The notes under the pieces are model-generated. The model saw only the letters and a program-made list of their open reading frames with translations, was not told the origin of the DNA and did not search any database. A DNA stretch of 64,000 bases, taken from NCBI GenBank assembly GCA_008921705.1, contig VFFE01009136.1, positions 1,725,508 through 1,789,507 of the forward strand. Direction: 5' to 3'. Position numbers and translations under genes: made by a program. Positions 12,219 to 26,100 of this stretch are shown one piece after another (the stretch's first letter is position 1; each line of letters begins with the position of its first letter). This DNA is from Burhinus oedicnemus. Its lineage: Eukaryota > Chordata > Aves > Charadriiformes > Burhinidae.

Positions 12219-14141
12219 GTAACCCTCATTTGCTCTGGGTCTTAAGAGTTTAAGATGAAGATGTATGAAGACAGAAAGATACATATTTCAAATACTTCAT
12301 TCATTTATATTAGTGATTTGCTTTCTGTCACTCTTGTGCTACTACAGAAAATCTCTGCTTCAAGATGTACCAATCTGCTATTACTACGCATCAACATTGC
12401 ACTGAATAAACAAGTAATTCAAAGCAAAAAAAAGGATGAGAAAACAACCACTTTTACACAAAACTAAGAGGATTTGGAAGGAAAGCTATAGCCTTTAGCT
12501 CTTGTAACTACCAACACCACTTCTGTTCAGCTTTTGTTGCAACAGCACATTTTTAACAGATAAAGACAGCTTTTACTCAAAGAAAACTAGCATGAAAGAG
12601 CTTCCCAAAGAACTCAAATGTAGGTGATGTGTTACATTCTCAGCCAGGAAGTTCTGTGGGGAAATGTGCTACTAGGAGGGATTACAAATGATGTTATTAC
12701 AACCCCGGGGAAATAATGCAGAGGAAAAGTAGATGGTCTCCAAACCCAGACTTCATAAGTCCAAAAGACCATTCTGATTTCCCTGCTCTGTATCTGTGAT
12801 AGGACTCAAAAAAGTCTGCCCTGGAAGTGTTTTAAGAGATTTCATCCCAAGTTTATCCAGGTAAATCCACAGAGGCCATGCCAGTGCTTTAGTATGCTTT
12901 GGCTCAGACCCAACCCAGTAACACTCAAGGCATCATAGATCAAACACAAATTTCTTTGTTAAGGGAAAGATGATCATCCCAACAAGTTCATAATATTATC
13001 TCAGGGGACAAAAAAACCCAAAACAACTCCCCCCCCCCAACATCACTTCCACCAGCTTTCCAGAGCTTGTAGGAGATAAGACTGTCCATTTACAATCATT
13101 TCCCATGGGCAGAAGAAAATTATTAGTCTGCCCAACTGATGCTATTTATTTTTATATTCTCATCAGCTGCATATACATAGAAAAAAATCCTGATTTTCCC
13201 TTCTCTGGTGACCACCTAAGGGCAAGACTGGGAAGAAGAGGAGAAAAAAAGATACTGTAACGTTTCTAGCCAAATTAAACAGACAACCTGCAGTACCCTA
13301 TAGAGAGTACAAACATCTAGAATATTGATGCAATATTAGCTAATGCAAATCCCTTTTCTCACTTGTGGTATTAAAAGTGCAGATAGGTCAACACAGAAAA
13401 TTGTGTGGCTCCCTTCCCACAACTGCCGAGATGGTCTCAGCCACAAGATCCGAAGTTGTAATGTGTAGTCTAACAAAAAAGAGAAAGACAGAGAGAGAGC
13501 AGGGAAAAAAATGTTGTGTGTTCATTAGTATTAATTCTACCAGTAGCAAGATTTGGCTTTGCAGTTTTAACCAGTTAATCCTCATGTTTTAGTTGTGACG
13601 TTTGAGCGCGAGTTTAAGACTTAAAAAGTACTTTATTATATAGTGATAGCAACAACTAAACTCACAAAACCACAGGAAGTCATCTTTCTTGTTAAGCAAA
13701 CTGTCCATGCCAAAAGTCAATAGAAAACTATAATCACAAAATAAAATATGCAGATTTTATGGAAAATACCCTGTAGGTTTAATAGAATGATTACTCTACC
13801 TTTATTAACAGCTACTCTGAATAAGAACATACTATGAATCATGAACTAAAAAAATGTTGCCAAATCCTGTATGATAAATACAGAGACTGTCAGCGAATGG
13901 ATGAACAACTTTACTGCAATTTTCTGTATTAGACCGGTGAAATAAGCAAAGTATTATGAGCAACTCTTACCTTCTTCACAGTAAGAATTTATGCATATGG
14001 TGCCAGTTGACTGGCTCACCACAGGTACTGTCTTACACATCAAGAGTCCACAGAAAGTATCTCCTCTTGACCTATTTGTTTTATAATGAAGTCATGGGGA
14101 AAATTCCTAAATTATTTTAAATACCTTAAAGTTTCTCATTT

Positions 14142-14161
14142 GGGCGTGGGGTGGGGGTGGG
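14142..14161 (+). other. G-quadruplex-type motif
   Basis: Four G runs of 3, 4, 5 and 3 bases are separated by loops CGT, T and T, which meets the standard intramolecular quadruplex pattern with very short loops. The G-rich strand is the plus strand, which is the DOK6 template strand, so the pre-mRNA would be C-rich here. Confidence 0.75.
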
Positions 14162-17123
14162 AGAGACAAGGAAGGAAAAAAGTTTTCAGTGTAGAATTAC
14201 ATTAAAGAACACTTGTAATCCCAGGCATCCTCACTGAATGATTCAGAGTTTGAGAGGTGGTGTTTATATTTACATTGTCTACATATACCAGACAATACAT
14301 GCTGACAGCAGCTGGTAAACTTCAGTTTATGCATGCTAATCAACATATTTTATGGTCATTCACCAATAGATGTATTGATGTATTTACATCATAACTAGGA
14401 CTCTCAATTCACAGTTACATTTCCCGTATCTCAGAAATCAATCCAAGCAACTCTTTTTACGTGGCCATTAAAATCTTGCCAGAATACAGACAGACCTAAG
14501 TCCGGCACTGCAAAGGAACAATTGCTACACATATACCCTTTTGTTTTAAATATTGCACTTAAAATGACGCAGCTTGCACATCAACCGAAATAGTTAAGTA
14601 AGAGCTGGGCATAGATGAAGGAGAGGAAATGTGCAAGTCACTGAGCCCTGCCTCCTTCAGTTGTAGAAAGTCATGCAATAGGTGCCTGCTACTTTTCGAT
14701 CTCCTTTACTACTCATCACACTATTTATATCCAAGGAGATATTTGAAGTCTGACAGGTTTTCTTGTCCTCATAGTGCAGCCTCACTAGGGTAGAAATAAT
14801 TTCCTTCCTCAGGAGTAGCAGGGAAAAAAATACCAGACATTTCACAATCATACTACTTTTTTCATAGGTGCTCAGTGGCTAATACACAACCATCACGTTT
14901 TGGAGAGCTTTAATTTATGAGCCTTGTCCCAGCAGAAATTTTAATTCTTGCAGTTAACATCTGCATGAACAATTTTTGCCTTTGACTCCAAATCACTTGT
15001 TTTTATACATTCTTCTATTGTTTTTTGTATTTGTAACATATATTACAATGAATCTATCAGCAGGAAGAGCGGTTCAAGTGCAGGCATGGTAGTTCAATGC
15101 AGCATTCACCAGTGAACTCACAGGATTAGGTCACAGCAAGACAGCCACTGTGACACTCGGTAGCTGAGGATGCTGTATCGTCTTACCTTTTGATGGCAGA
15201 GCCTTTTGTTCTATTTCTTTTCAGAAGGCACCAACTCTATTCTTTTCAGACAGCACATAGCGCGTAATTTCTCCTTCGGCTCCTCTGCCTTTCAAGTTAA
15301 CAAGTCCCTGCTTCCTATTGTTTTCCCTCAGGTCTTCTTAAGTCTGCCCTGCTGGACTTTAAATATCTTTCAATAATCATCTTAAATGAGTTCAGTCATG
15401 GTTTATGATGGATTTAAGCTCTAAGACTTTATAAATGAATAAAATATTACATAAATGGAGCTGACATAATGGAATGTCAGCCATAGCTACAGGGAAAATT
15501 TTTTACTTTCATAGAATTCTATTTTTCTCTACAGTTACCTCTGTTATTGCTGCCATTTCTATTGTTGCATACAACAGGAATTCCTTTCTACTATGAACAA
15601 TCTCCATTCTTTTGTTATTAGCATCATAGCAATTGAAGAATATTACTAGTAGTAGTAATAGTCTCACATGATATGTTCCAGGAGATATACTGTGCAATGC
15701 CATAAAGGAGTCTATTTATTTCCGTCCAACGTACATAGCTGAAGTCTCCTATTCTTAAACATTAGCAAACTTCATTCTACAACAATACTTGTTTTGGTGT
15801 GAAGTGTTTTAAAATATTTTGCTTATCTTTTTGATGTTCCCATCCTTGTTTCTGAATTCTGCAGATACATCATTAAAAAGCAGTTTTTAATGGGACAGGC
15901 ATTGAAGACAGGAGGTTTATGGGGGTTTTCATTTTTTCTAAACTTGGTCTTTTAAGAAAGTAATGTCATAGCTGTTCACTGTATGATTTCCATGCTTTAT
16001 TTATATTAAACTTTTCCAATCGTCTTTTGCAGATGCAAATTGAGTTATCTGTATTTCAAAAGGGAGTGAGAGCAATATTCCCACTGACCACAGACAAAAC
16101 AGGAAGAGAAGAGCCCAATGGTTTGTTTCACAAAACTGAGTCAAGCTTGGCTTCAAAATACTGTGATTAAGATGGGTGGTCAAAATTACTCTGAACAGGT
16201 CTACATTAATATTTTTCCAGTTTCTTTTCAGAATTTTCTTTCTTGCTCATTGCTAACAAAAATTCACAACCAAAACATAGTAAAAAATTAGGAAAATAAT
16301 ACTTTTACAAGGTATACCTACACAGATCAATACTAGAGCTGATCTTGTGGACAAACTCTTTCTAGAAGCACACTAGTATTAACTTTTTCTTATCCTATGT
16401 CTTCCTTGAAAGAATCATTAGAATTGTCCCAACAGAATTTGCACAAAGTAGTCCACATATATTTAGGTTGTCTTTCAGTGCTCTTCAGCATTCAGAAACT
16501 GTGAGAAGGCTACAATTTTTTTTATCTTAATCTTCAGTTCTAGAAATCTTCAAACAAACTCCAATAAAAACTGGAGTCGTGCATGTTATGTCACTGTACT
16601 TGTCACCGTTCCTTATAACAACACTACACCACTACTCCAGAGATACAATTCCTTTATGTAAGCGGGTGTTTGTTCTAAAAATACATCCACGATTAAAAGT
16701 CTGAGTGTGTGTGTAGACCTTTACTCAGAAGCTTTATTGTGAGGAACGCACACCCTCAAAATGAAGGCACAGAAGACATCAAAATTTAATTAATTTATAG
16801 ACACCCCAATTGGAAAATTCATTAGCACAGAGGATTTAAACAAAGTATATGTTATTAAAAAAAAATAAGCACTTGCAAGCTTTGCTGATTGAAGTTCTTC
16901 ATTTTTAAGGCAGCACTCTTTCCGATGTTGCTATTGGTGATTAAAATGTCTTAGAACTGTCATAGAGATGGTGTGTGTCTTACAAGAGAGTGCTTACATG
17001 AAGAAATCTATTTTAGTATCCTTTTTATTACTGCTGCAGAGGATTCTTGCAAAGTGAATGGCAGAAGTTTGATATGATGGCTGAAATTATTCTAAAATCA
17101 CATACTAGTAGGCGACAGTACCA

Positions 17124-17171
17124 CTCAGGGGGGTTGGACTAGCTGACCTCCGTGATCCTATGAATACATGA
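17124..17171 (+). mobile_element. CR1 3'-end fragment
   Basis: GGGGGGTTGGACTAGCTGACC followed by CTCCGTGATCCTATGAATA matches the degenerate last 45-50 bp of CR1 elements, where a GTTGGACTAGATGACC-like stretch precedes the terminal ATTCTATGA repeats. It is an extremely 5'-truncated and mutated insertion in plus orientation, with no coding sequence. Confidence 0.75.
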
Positions 17172-20100
17172 ATTAATGACTAAATGCAACCTTAAATGCT
17201 TACATTTTCTTTTAGAGCCAAGTTTAGTTATATTTTTCTCTGCAAAGAATTTCTGAGGAAAAACAACCTGGAGTGCTCTTTCTCTAAAGACACAGCTTTT
17301 TTATTCTTAGTTTTCCCCTTTATTCTGTTTAAAATTGGACTTCAATGTGGCGGAGCAAAATTGGTCCACAGAGCCTACAAGAGGTTTTGCCACTTGTAGA
17401 ACCTGGAAGCAGGGCTCTCAAGCAAAGGCAAATGGCTGAAAGGTATCAAAGCAGTCTTCAATCAGGGTCTACTTCTGAAACTGTAGAAAGCATTAATACA
17501 GTGTGCTTTTCCCAAGCCAACCTTAGTCTTCTCTTTCCACTCCCCCTCCCCCATTCTTTTATTGCTTCTCAGCAACAAAAATTTTGTCACTTTTTGGGAG
17601 AAGTAACTTAGGATAGCAGCTCTTTCCCCTTTTAAGATTGCAAAAAGATCTGAAATGCAACTTTTTCCCTGCCAAATAAAGGACTTCCTTAAAAGCTTAG
17701 GTGTTGTTAACTTTAGTGAAAACAAAAAAAAGTCAATGAACTAAATTAAGGATCTTTTAACAATGGTTGTGGCCCACTACATAGCTGTAATACAATGTCT
17801 GTAATACAGCATCTGTGGTTTAAGGGTTAGTAATTTCTAAAGAAAAGTTTAGTGTGGCTTTGACTCCAGTAAGGATATGTAACTCCATTTTTTTAATCCA
17901 TCACGCTTTGTGACTCCAAGTCGCATAATTCTCTGACCTCATCTCTTCAGTCTAAACATAGCACAGTTCAAAACATGCATGCAGATGTCAGGCTCTGAAA
18001 AAAAGCTGAACAGAAATTAGATTTCAAGCAATGGAATGCTAGTTCCCATTCTTCTGAAAGTATGAAGGCAAAAATAACTCCATATCTGGGATCATAGTTT
18101 TATCCGCTATCACAAAAAAGTGTGCTTTTACTTTTCACTATACGGTGTACTCTTTGCTCAAAAAATTTTAAAGATTTGATCACATCAGCAAGATAGTTGT
18201 ATGAAGACACCTCTGGAATAGTTCAAAACTTGTATCTTTTACTCTCAGCCTAGGATAACTTGCATCCTGCACATATTAAATATGACCATTTTGTTAAATT
18301 TTAGAGAAGAAATAGTATATGGCCAACACATGGGGTTTATTTTTTTTTTTTCTGTAATGACACTTTTCTCCCCTTTTCCATGTCATATTTTAAGAGGAGC
18401 ACTGAACAAACCACAGAGTGTTTGCAGCCCTGCTACTATTGTAGCAGTGATTTTGATGACAACATCCATCATGAAGGTTATACCACAACCTGCACTTGTG
18501 AGGCCACCAGCTCAAATCATCTGCTTTCTGTCGATTTCAGAAAGGTACTTAACACCTTGCAGACTGGAAGTTGAAATTTAATTGATCTTAAAACATTCCT
18601 CTGTTGCATTTCTAACATTTTCATAACCAATCCAGGAGTCCTAAGTGTCACAACACTGAGACTGCTGTGACTCCAAGGGTGTATGTTATTGCTTGAACAG
18701 AAAAAGAATCTGCTTCTAAGCATTGCAGAAAACTAATTTCCTGCACATCACCGCAATTAATGATAGCCGAATGAATAAGGCAAAAACTTTTGTGTGAAGA
18801 AGACACTCAGGATGAATAACTAGATTTTGATTCTTTCATTTTTCATCTAAACTACAAGTACTGCTAAAGGCAAGCATAGCAAGTCGCTGCAAGCTATTGA
18901 CAGGTTGCCAGATGCACCAGAAGTGATTAAAAGGTTTAAAAAATCACTTCACATTTTCAATTTCCGATAGATTCCTTTAAGAAAATATAACAGTGGTAAA
19001 GAAAGAGAGATTGAGACTGGCTATCCTTCTTTTCATGTTACCTGACTTCTGTTTTCCTGCTCCCATGTAAGTCTTCCCCACACCCCAGGGAAGCAGCTTT
19101 TCACAACTAAATACAAACTGGACAAACTAATTTGATTTCTAAGCACTAGGAGGAAATGAGCACTATTTTTTTGTTTTGTCTCACTGAAAAATCATTTTTC
19201 AGATAGAATGAAATAATTAGCATTTACTCTCCAGAGAAGACTCCCAGATGGTCTGAGTCTGACTGCAGGGGACTTTTGCCAGTGGAAATGGCAGCTTATA
19301 CCTCAGTGATTTGAAAGCTGGCACTTCAGTTTTCTTGTTTATGAGCAAGAATTTCACCTCTGGACCTGAAATTTTGCATCTATTCAAGCAGCAATGCCTA
19401 AAACATGGAAGAGAAAGAAGTCCAAGGAAGTACACTTATGACCTTCTGAGATGGTCAGCTACCCACTCTACTTGACGGCAGTCACATCAGGCTGCATGGC
19501 TGAAGGCCAGGATGGTTGTCCACACAAAAAATGAGCTACCCCGGAAATGACCAATAGATCGTCATTATCATTCAGGAAAACTCAGAGGAGAATTATGACT
19601 CACACACACATTTTGTATAAGAAGTAGCTCTTGTGGCTATAGCGGACAACCTCTAAAAATCTTCATCTCATACATGAATGATCCTGTTCAGACCCATGGG
19701 ACAGGTATTTCCCGCACTGCAGCAAAACAAGCAGAGTGTAACAGTCTCATAAATGACCATTTCTCTTCCTTCCTGTATTGTTGTACAATACTGCCCTCCC
19801 TCCAACAATTTCTTTGGTTAATCCTTCCAAACTAAACAAAATAAACATCTGACAGAACCCCTTCCCCTGTATGCACACATACAGATACTCAACCAGAAAC
19901 TTCAAAATACATGATTGCTGGCAGTTCCTTCTTCCACGACTTTGATAATTTCTTGAATTAAGTGAGGAGAACTTGCACTTACAGTTTACTGGAGAACAAT
20001 CATCCTGTTTCATGGGAACTAAAAAGGCAGGACAACAGGTTATTTATGTAAGTTCTGCTGTAATTTGACATCCCTGTTGAGCACCCTAATTCCTGGGTTG

Positions 20101-23100
20101 AAATAGTTTTGTCTCGGATCATTTTGAATCAGGCACAGAACCTGAACCTCTCAAAATTCAGACAAGCGTGTAACTGAGGTATTAAAAGCATCTCAATTAT
20201 CTCATCATCAAAATCAAGGTTTGGTGTATTTCTATTTTCTCCTTGTACAGATAAAGTAGCCTAGAGATTTGTCCCTCGTTTATCTCTTTGCATTGGATCT
20301 GGCAGTGAAGCATAAATGCTGAACTGGTGGCATCACAGCCATTTCCATAGCAACACACCAATTTCCCAAGCATCATCATGGCTCTACTGTCACTGAAAGC
20401 CGAAAGAAAAGAAAGGCTGAGGGAACGTTCGTCAAACATTCAAACACAGTGCTAGTTTCAAGTACCTTCTTAAAGTAGACCAAACTCTATACCTTCAGCT
20501 AGAATACTGGGACAAATACTTTTACAGAACAAACAAACAAATGTTTGGGTTGGTTGGTTTGCTTTTTAAATCAATCTTAAGGTATAAGTTCTTTAGTTAT
20601 CTCCAGTAAACCTCAAACAGTGAATGGATGACTACTTCAACATAGATACTTTATTTTATTGTTTGTTTCCATTCCTTTTTTCATTTCTATCACAACATAG
20701 ATTATTTAAATAAGGGATGACATCTTCACATGCTTTGCTGCAGTAGCACTCAATATAGCCCATAGAGGATACAAGAATACAAAGTATACTAGGTTTTAAA
20801 CATGAAGTTGATTTAAAATTTCTTTGCCTACTGCTGACATTCATTATTTACTAAACAACACTAATAGCAAATTGATATTCACAACAGCAGAGGTTTCATT
20901 ATTAGTTAACAAACAAAAAAGCTCTGGAAGAAAGTTGCCACATTAATAACAAGATCATAATTGCTGAAGATACCAGTAAAATTGAAACAAACAGAAAAAC
21001 ACCTAATACCACCTTTTTTAGCAAGTGATCTGAACTCTGATGAAATTTAAATATTGTATGTTTTTCCAGGAAAGCCCCATAGAGTATTTTTCTCAGAAGC
21101 AATCCTAAAGCTAATCAAAAAATCATTTGACTACAAATTGTTATGCCTTCAATACAGCCAAGCCAATTAATCACTGTGCTCCTATCAGAGCATTTCAAAT
21201 ATACGTTGACAAGTTGCCTACACAATAGCAGCCTTATAACAGAAAGTAAAAAGCAAAAGGAGGAAAAATTAATAACACAGTGAACAAATGCTCTGTCTTC
21301 CATAGTCTCCTCCGCCTTTTACAGAAATGCTCTGAATCAAACCTCCATGCTTTCCTCTTCCCAACTCACATCTTTACAATTCCAGCCCACCCACACGCCT
21401 ACCCAAGAGCCAGCGTGGTTTTTTTCTCAAATCCTGTAACCCTTTCAGGGATTCACAACAAAAAAGTCAAGTCTTGATAGACTTTTACAAGAACCAAATG
21501 CTTCCGGTGGCACCCAGTCAGGTCATCTTAAACAGCCAGCCATCACACATGGAGAGGATTTAATACACTTTTGTGACTAAAGGAAAGTCCTGCACTAAAA
21601 GATGGGCCTATAACCAAATCAAGATATTTCTGTCAGTTAGGAGAGGGGTAAAGAACAACATGGATCACCTTCCAGTATATGTATCGCACAAATCCCTGGT
21701 TGGATGCTTTGATTCACAGTGCGTGGTACCTTAAAAGAGAAACGGCTAGCTGCATGGAGAAAAAGAGAACTGGTATGATGGCTGAAGGTGTTTTGTGATG
21801 CAAAAAGGTTATGATTTGCAACCCATGTTTTATCTGATAGTGAGGGAACCTCAACAAAAACCGCAAGTGAAGTTAAACTGTATTCTTAACATATCAGGAA
21901 CATGTCTGGATCTGAGCTGTGGTATGAATCTACTCTGTATCTGGCATCCTTCCTATTTCCTTATCTGCTGAGCTTTGCATCCTTCTACCCCATCCTCTCA
22001 CCCTCCTATTTCAGCTCAGCACTATCAACCCATTAAACACCACTACTTTTGTTCTCATTGCACTCAGTCCCATACTTCAAGCATGCATTCAAGGTCCAAA
22101 TTGTCCCAGCTCAGCTCCACTCATTCCAGTGCATTTCCACCTTCCCTGTCTAGGATAGCAACGAGCAGGTCTCCCCACTTTTTTTGCCTGAAATTCCTAG
22201 AGTTCAGAACCTCCCTCCTATCAGACTGCCAAACTCACCAAATCACCCTTTATTCATGTACACAGTGCAGTGAAACATCTAAAAAGCACAAGCATTTACC
22301 CAAGAGATAATAGCAATAATGTAACACTGTCAAAAGACTAATGTTTCCAGTTATTTGGCTGTAAACCCATAATCTCTAAACTTTTCCTACTCTGTCTCAC
22401 TTTTACAACACAGTACCACTTATGCTTTTTACTCGCTTTCTTTTAGAAAAGTACCTTTCCCAGGAGGGGACCTAGTAAGTATTGTTGACGTGGGGTAACT
22501 TAGGAGAATTAGAGAAGCATAATAGTTCATCTCCCTCTCAATTAGGTCTCAGTGCAGAGGATTGATTCAGATAACCTCACTAATGTGAGTTTTCTCTTTT
22601 GTTGCCTGTCAACGACTTCAGTAATTTCTACACCAGCTGAACGACTCGGAGTTCGGAAAGCAGACCTAGCTTCCTTAAGAGACTTTGAGAAAAACATTGC
22701 CAAAACCACTCAGCCAAATAGCCTCCTCAGAAAAGAGTTTACTCTGAAAAAATAAAGGGATGAAATTTTCCGGTGGTACTCATGCAGACTCCATAGCTGC
22801 TGCCACTTCCCCGACTACCACAATGCATGCATGCAAACCAATGGATACACAAGTCTGAAGACCTACCTGCCATGCTCCATATTTACTATTTTGTGATTGC
22901 CCACTTTCGTCATGAGACTGTAAACCAGCTCTTTGCAAAGCATGGGTGTCACATAACTTCTCCTGGCCTTTTTTTTGCCTTTACTGTCAGGAGTGGAGTT
23001 GCATTTGCCCTACCTTCATTTTATCTTCTCTAGCTGTTCAATACATACAACAAAGCATGATTAGCTTTACTGTTTCATAGATCTGTTGTTGCTATAGCAC

Positions 23101-26100
23101 TAGATTTAATTTTCTGGTTTAGAGATTGTGGCGGTGCAACTCCCTCCCCCTCTCCGGCCTCTCGATACTTGGTGTGATTCATGCAACACTGGGAATTATA
23201 AGAAACAGCAGTAAAATCTTCCCACATTTAGCTTTGGTTTTGCCTCAAAATTACATGAAGAGTCAAATCGTGTAACCAAAAAGAGACATTTCAGGTACTA
23301 CAGATGTACTGTAAATATTTATTTATCTTCTTCTTTTTTATTTTAGTCTATGACACACGCCCCTGATCCGATAGCTGTGGTGACCCACCAGCCTGAGAAG
23401 GAAGTCAGCATTATGTTGTGAGAGCAAGATAATAACTTCATGCAAAATGATTCTCACTGTTCATTTTTCTAAAGAGCAAAATCATTAAAAGTACAGCAGA
23501 ATGCTCTGTAATTATAATCTAAGTCATTTCCCCTGTTAAAAATACATTCTAATTGCTTTAAGTGAAAACACATCATTATAACTTCCCTTGAAAGGGGAAC
23601 TAATAAATACATTAGTAAAATCCTACAGTCAGTACATTAAATCATGTTTATTCATTCAGCTGAGACTGGAACATGTAAAGTACATCTTCTTATGGGAAGA
23701 CACAATTAGGGAGAATGGCTGGCTCATGGGATTAGCCAAGGGATTTTGAGTTTTCCACATCTAGCTTGGTGGTGTGAATCCTGCCCAGCTTGGTGTTGAC
23801 TGAAGCTTATTACCATCTGCTGCCTGTTCAGTGTCCTACATAAAATAAATTGGTTGTCTTTGCCCAATTCCAAGCTCACAGGTGTCCGGTATTACAGCAA
23901 CTGACAGTAATTAGCACACCTTTAAGCAATATCAGCAAAGATGCAGAAGGTTTTAAAAGTATAACAAAGATGCTTATGTAATTTGGTACTGGCAGTGTAC
24001 CGAAGCCACACTTTGGGAAGAGACAGGATGGTGGAACGGGTGTTATCTCCAGCCTTGACTGTGCTTCTGCCAAGTCACTGAATACAGATGATTACATTCT
24101 TGCATAAAACTTTAAATGTCTAATTTCACCAGATTTAAAAAACTCAAGGAATTAAAATGGCAAGACCATTCTAACTCCGAAAGCTTAGTTTTTTCTTATC
24201 TTAAAGGAGGATTTTAATAGTTAAAATAGAGATACTATGATTAGTGTGGCTGTACTCAGAGTCTCAGAGAACCTTTTTTGTGTGTACAATGAATCATTAG
24301 AGTTTCTGTGACTCCTAGAGCAGCTGTGCAGGCAACCGCTCACTGTAAGCAGGAAGAGAGTAACAAAGAGAGTTACAGATTAAATTATCCAGGTCCCTTA
24401 TTATTAACCTTTAGGTGAACAGTTCTGCTTCCTTTGGTCATCTCAGTAATCTCAGATGCACCTTTGTTTTGTGAAATAAGCAATAACCTATACAAACAAC
24501 AAACTCACAGAATAATTACCTGGTAAAAGCACTGTTTTGGTGCTGTATCTGAATTATAATAACATTAAGTATGAAATTAAAAGGATAATGACTATCCGCC
24601 ATGTACTTCACTGTCTAGCAATGAGTCCCTAGTTAAGCTAGGTATTAGTAACCACACTCAACATGCTAGATGCTGTAAAAGCTTTTCAGGAAATCTGGCC
24701 AGGTGAAAACCCCTTTATTTCAATGTTTGTTTTAGTTTCAGAATAGATGAAAACTTAAGTTTGTTAAAGTTACATAAAAAAAAGTTTTGAAGTAAATACC
24801 TGCAAATCTCTCACTTTCCAAACATACAGATTTAGAATCAATTCCCAGTGGCGATACTCTGCCTCTGCCTCACTTAAGTTGCATTTCAGGCTGCTACCAT
24901 TTTCTCCACAGGCCAGAATCTTACATTGCCCATTATACGACTGCCACAATAACACGTACCCATAGGTCAAACTAAACTTTGTATCATGGGGGATGAATTT
25001 TGGTAAGGAAGCTCAGGAAAGGAAAAATATAAATTATATGTTTATTTTCATGTCCAGCAAATGCAAAATAAAATATTTGTTTTAAATCTTCAAATTCAAA
25101 TTGGAAATTAGAAATATCAATTTAAATTCTAAATTTACAGCTATTCTCTAATTTCTTATAAAAAAAAAAGTCCTACAGGAATTGTATTTCTTTAAAAGGA
25201 GTATTTGGAGAAACTTCCCAACTGGCCTCTTATTGTTGTATCTCTCAGCTCCGTAAACATTTCTGTTTGTAGTCACTTAATTCCAGCAGTCTTCCATAAA
25301 GCAAACAAGCAAACAAAACCAGCCAGATTTGAAACTTCAGGTTTTTTTTCAAATACTAAATTCTAAGCTTTTCTTGAGTTTTCATATAGTTTTTTAAACA
25401 TTCGAACTGTTCAGTAATTTTCCTTTGGCCTCTTGCATAAGGATGTCCCTTTTTGGTATGACCTGCATTTAAATCAGTGGAAAACTTTCCATTTATTCCA
25501 GAACAGGATCAAGACCTTACTGTTTGCAGGCAGAGATATACTGAAACCCTCTAAGAAAGGTTGACCTTCTAAGAGTTTTAGTATACAGAGCTTGTGAGTT
25601 TCCCTTCTTCAAGAGGAAAGATGGTCATTTGGGTGAAGCATTAATGGGAATCATCTTGTTTTTCAGATCCATGTCCCTCTCTGGATGATAAATGGCAACT
25701 ATTAGGACCCTGCTTTCCCATGACACAAAACACAAATGTCTTTACTGAAACCTGAAAACTGTGGATTTTGTTTGACAGGACAAAGAGCCAATGTGCCAAG
25801 TTCTGTGAGAGTCCAGTTCACAAACTGGGTTTCATATCAAGTACATATCATTCAAAAATATTAATAATATGCATAATATGCAATGATGTACATATGTAGA
25901 CAGTAAAATACAGCAAAACAACTGTTATTTCCTGTATCTGAAATGAGTTATTCTGTCCTATGAAGCTTAGTTCCAGACGAAACAAAAATATCAAGTATCT
26001 ATTCACAATAGACAAGCCTTATGGAGGAGTACATAGAATTTATAATTCACTCAGCATCATTTTTAAAGCAACAAAAAAAATCAAAGATAAAGGGAAGAAA

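Larger units (their letters stand above)
9465..17123. other. Intronic block; no gene seen
   Basis: Unique AT-rich sequence. It holds an alternating TG/TA palindrome at 9500-9521, an A/C-only tract at about 12179-12218, a C9 tract at 13030-13038 and a G-quadruplex-type run at 14142-14161. Short open frames on both strands show no recognisable domain. Confidence 0.6.

Noticed and set aside
18380..18574. 64-codon plus-strand frame with several Cys residues, followed by a GT
   Set aside because: Two overlapping frames are open here by chance. No recognisable domain, only a weak acceptor, and it lies on the strand opposite DOK6.
20521..20560. CAAACAAACAAA followed by GGTTGGTTGGTTTG, looking like a foldback
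   Set aside because: The arms do not pair perfectly and both are simple repeats, so a structured element is not supported.
21975..22310. 111-codon Ser/Pro/His-rich plus-strand frame
   Set aside because: It comes from a C/T-rich stretch with few stop codons and has no domain, start context or neighbouring splice signals.
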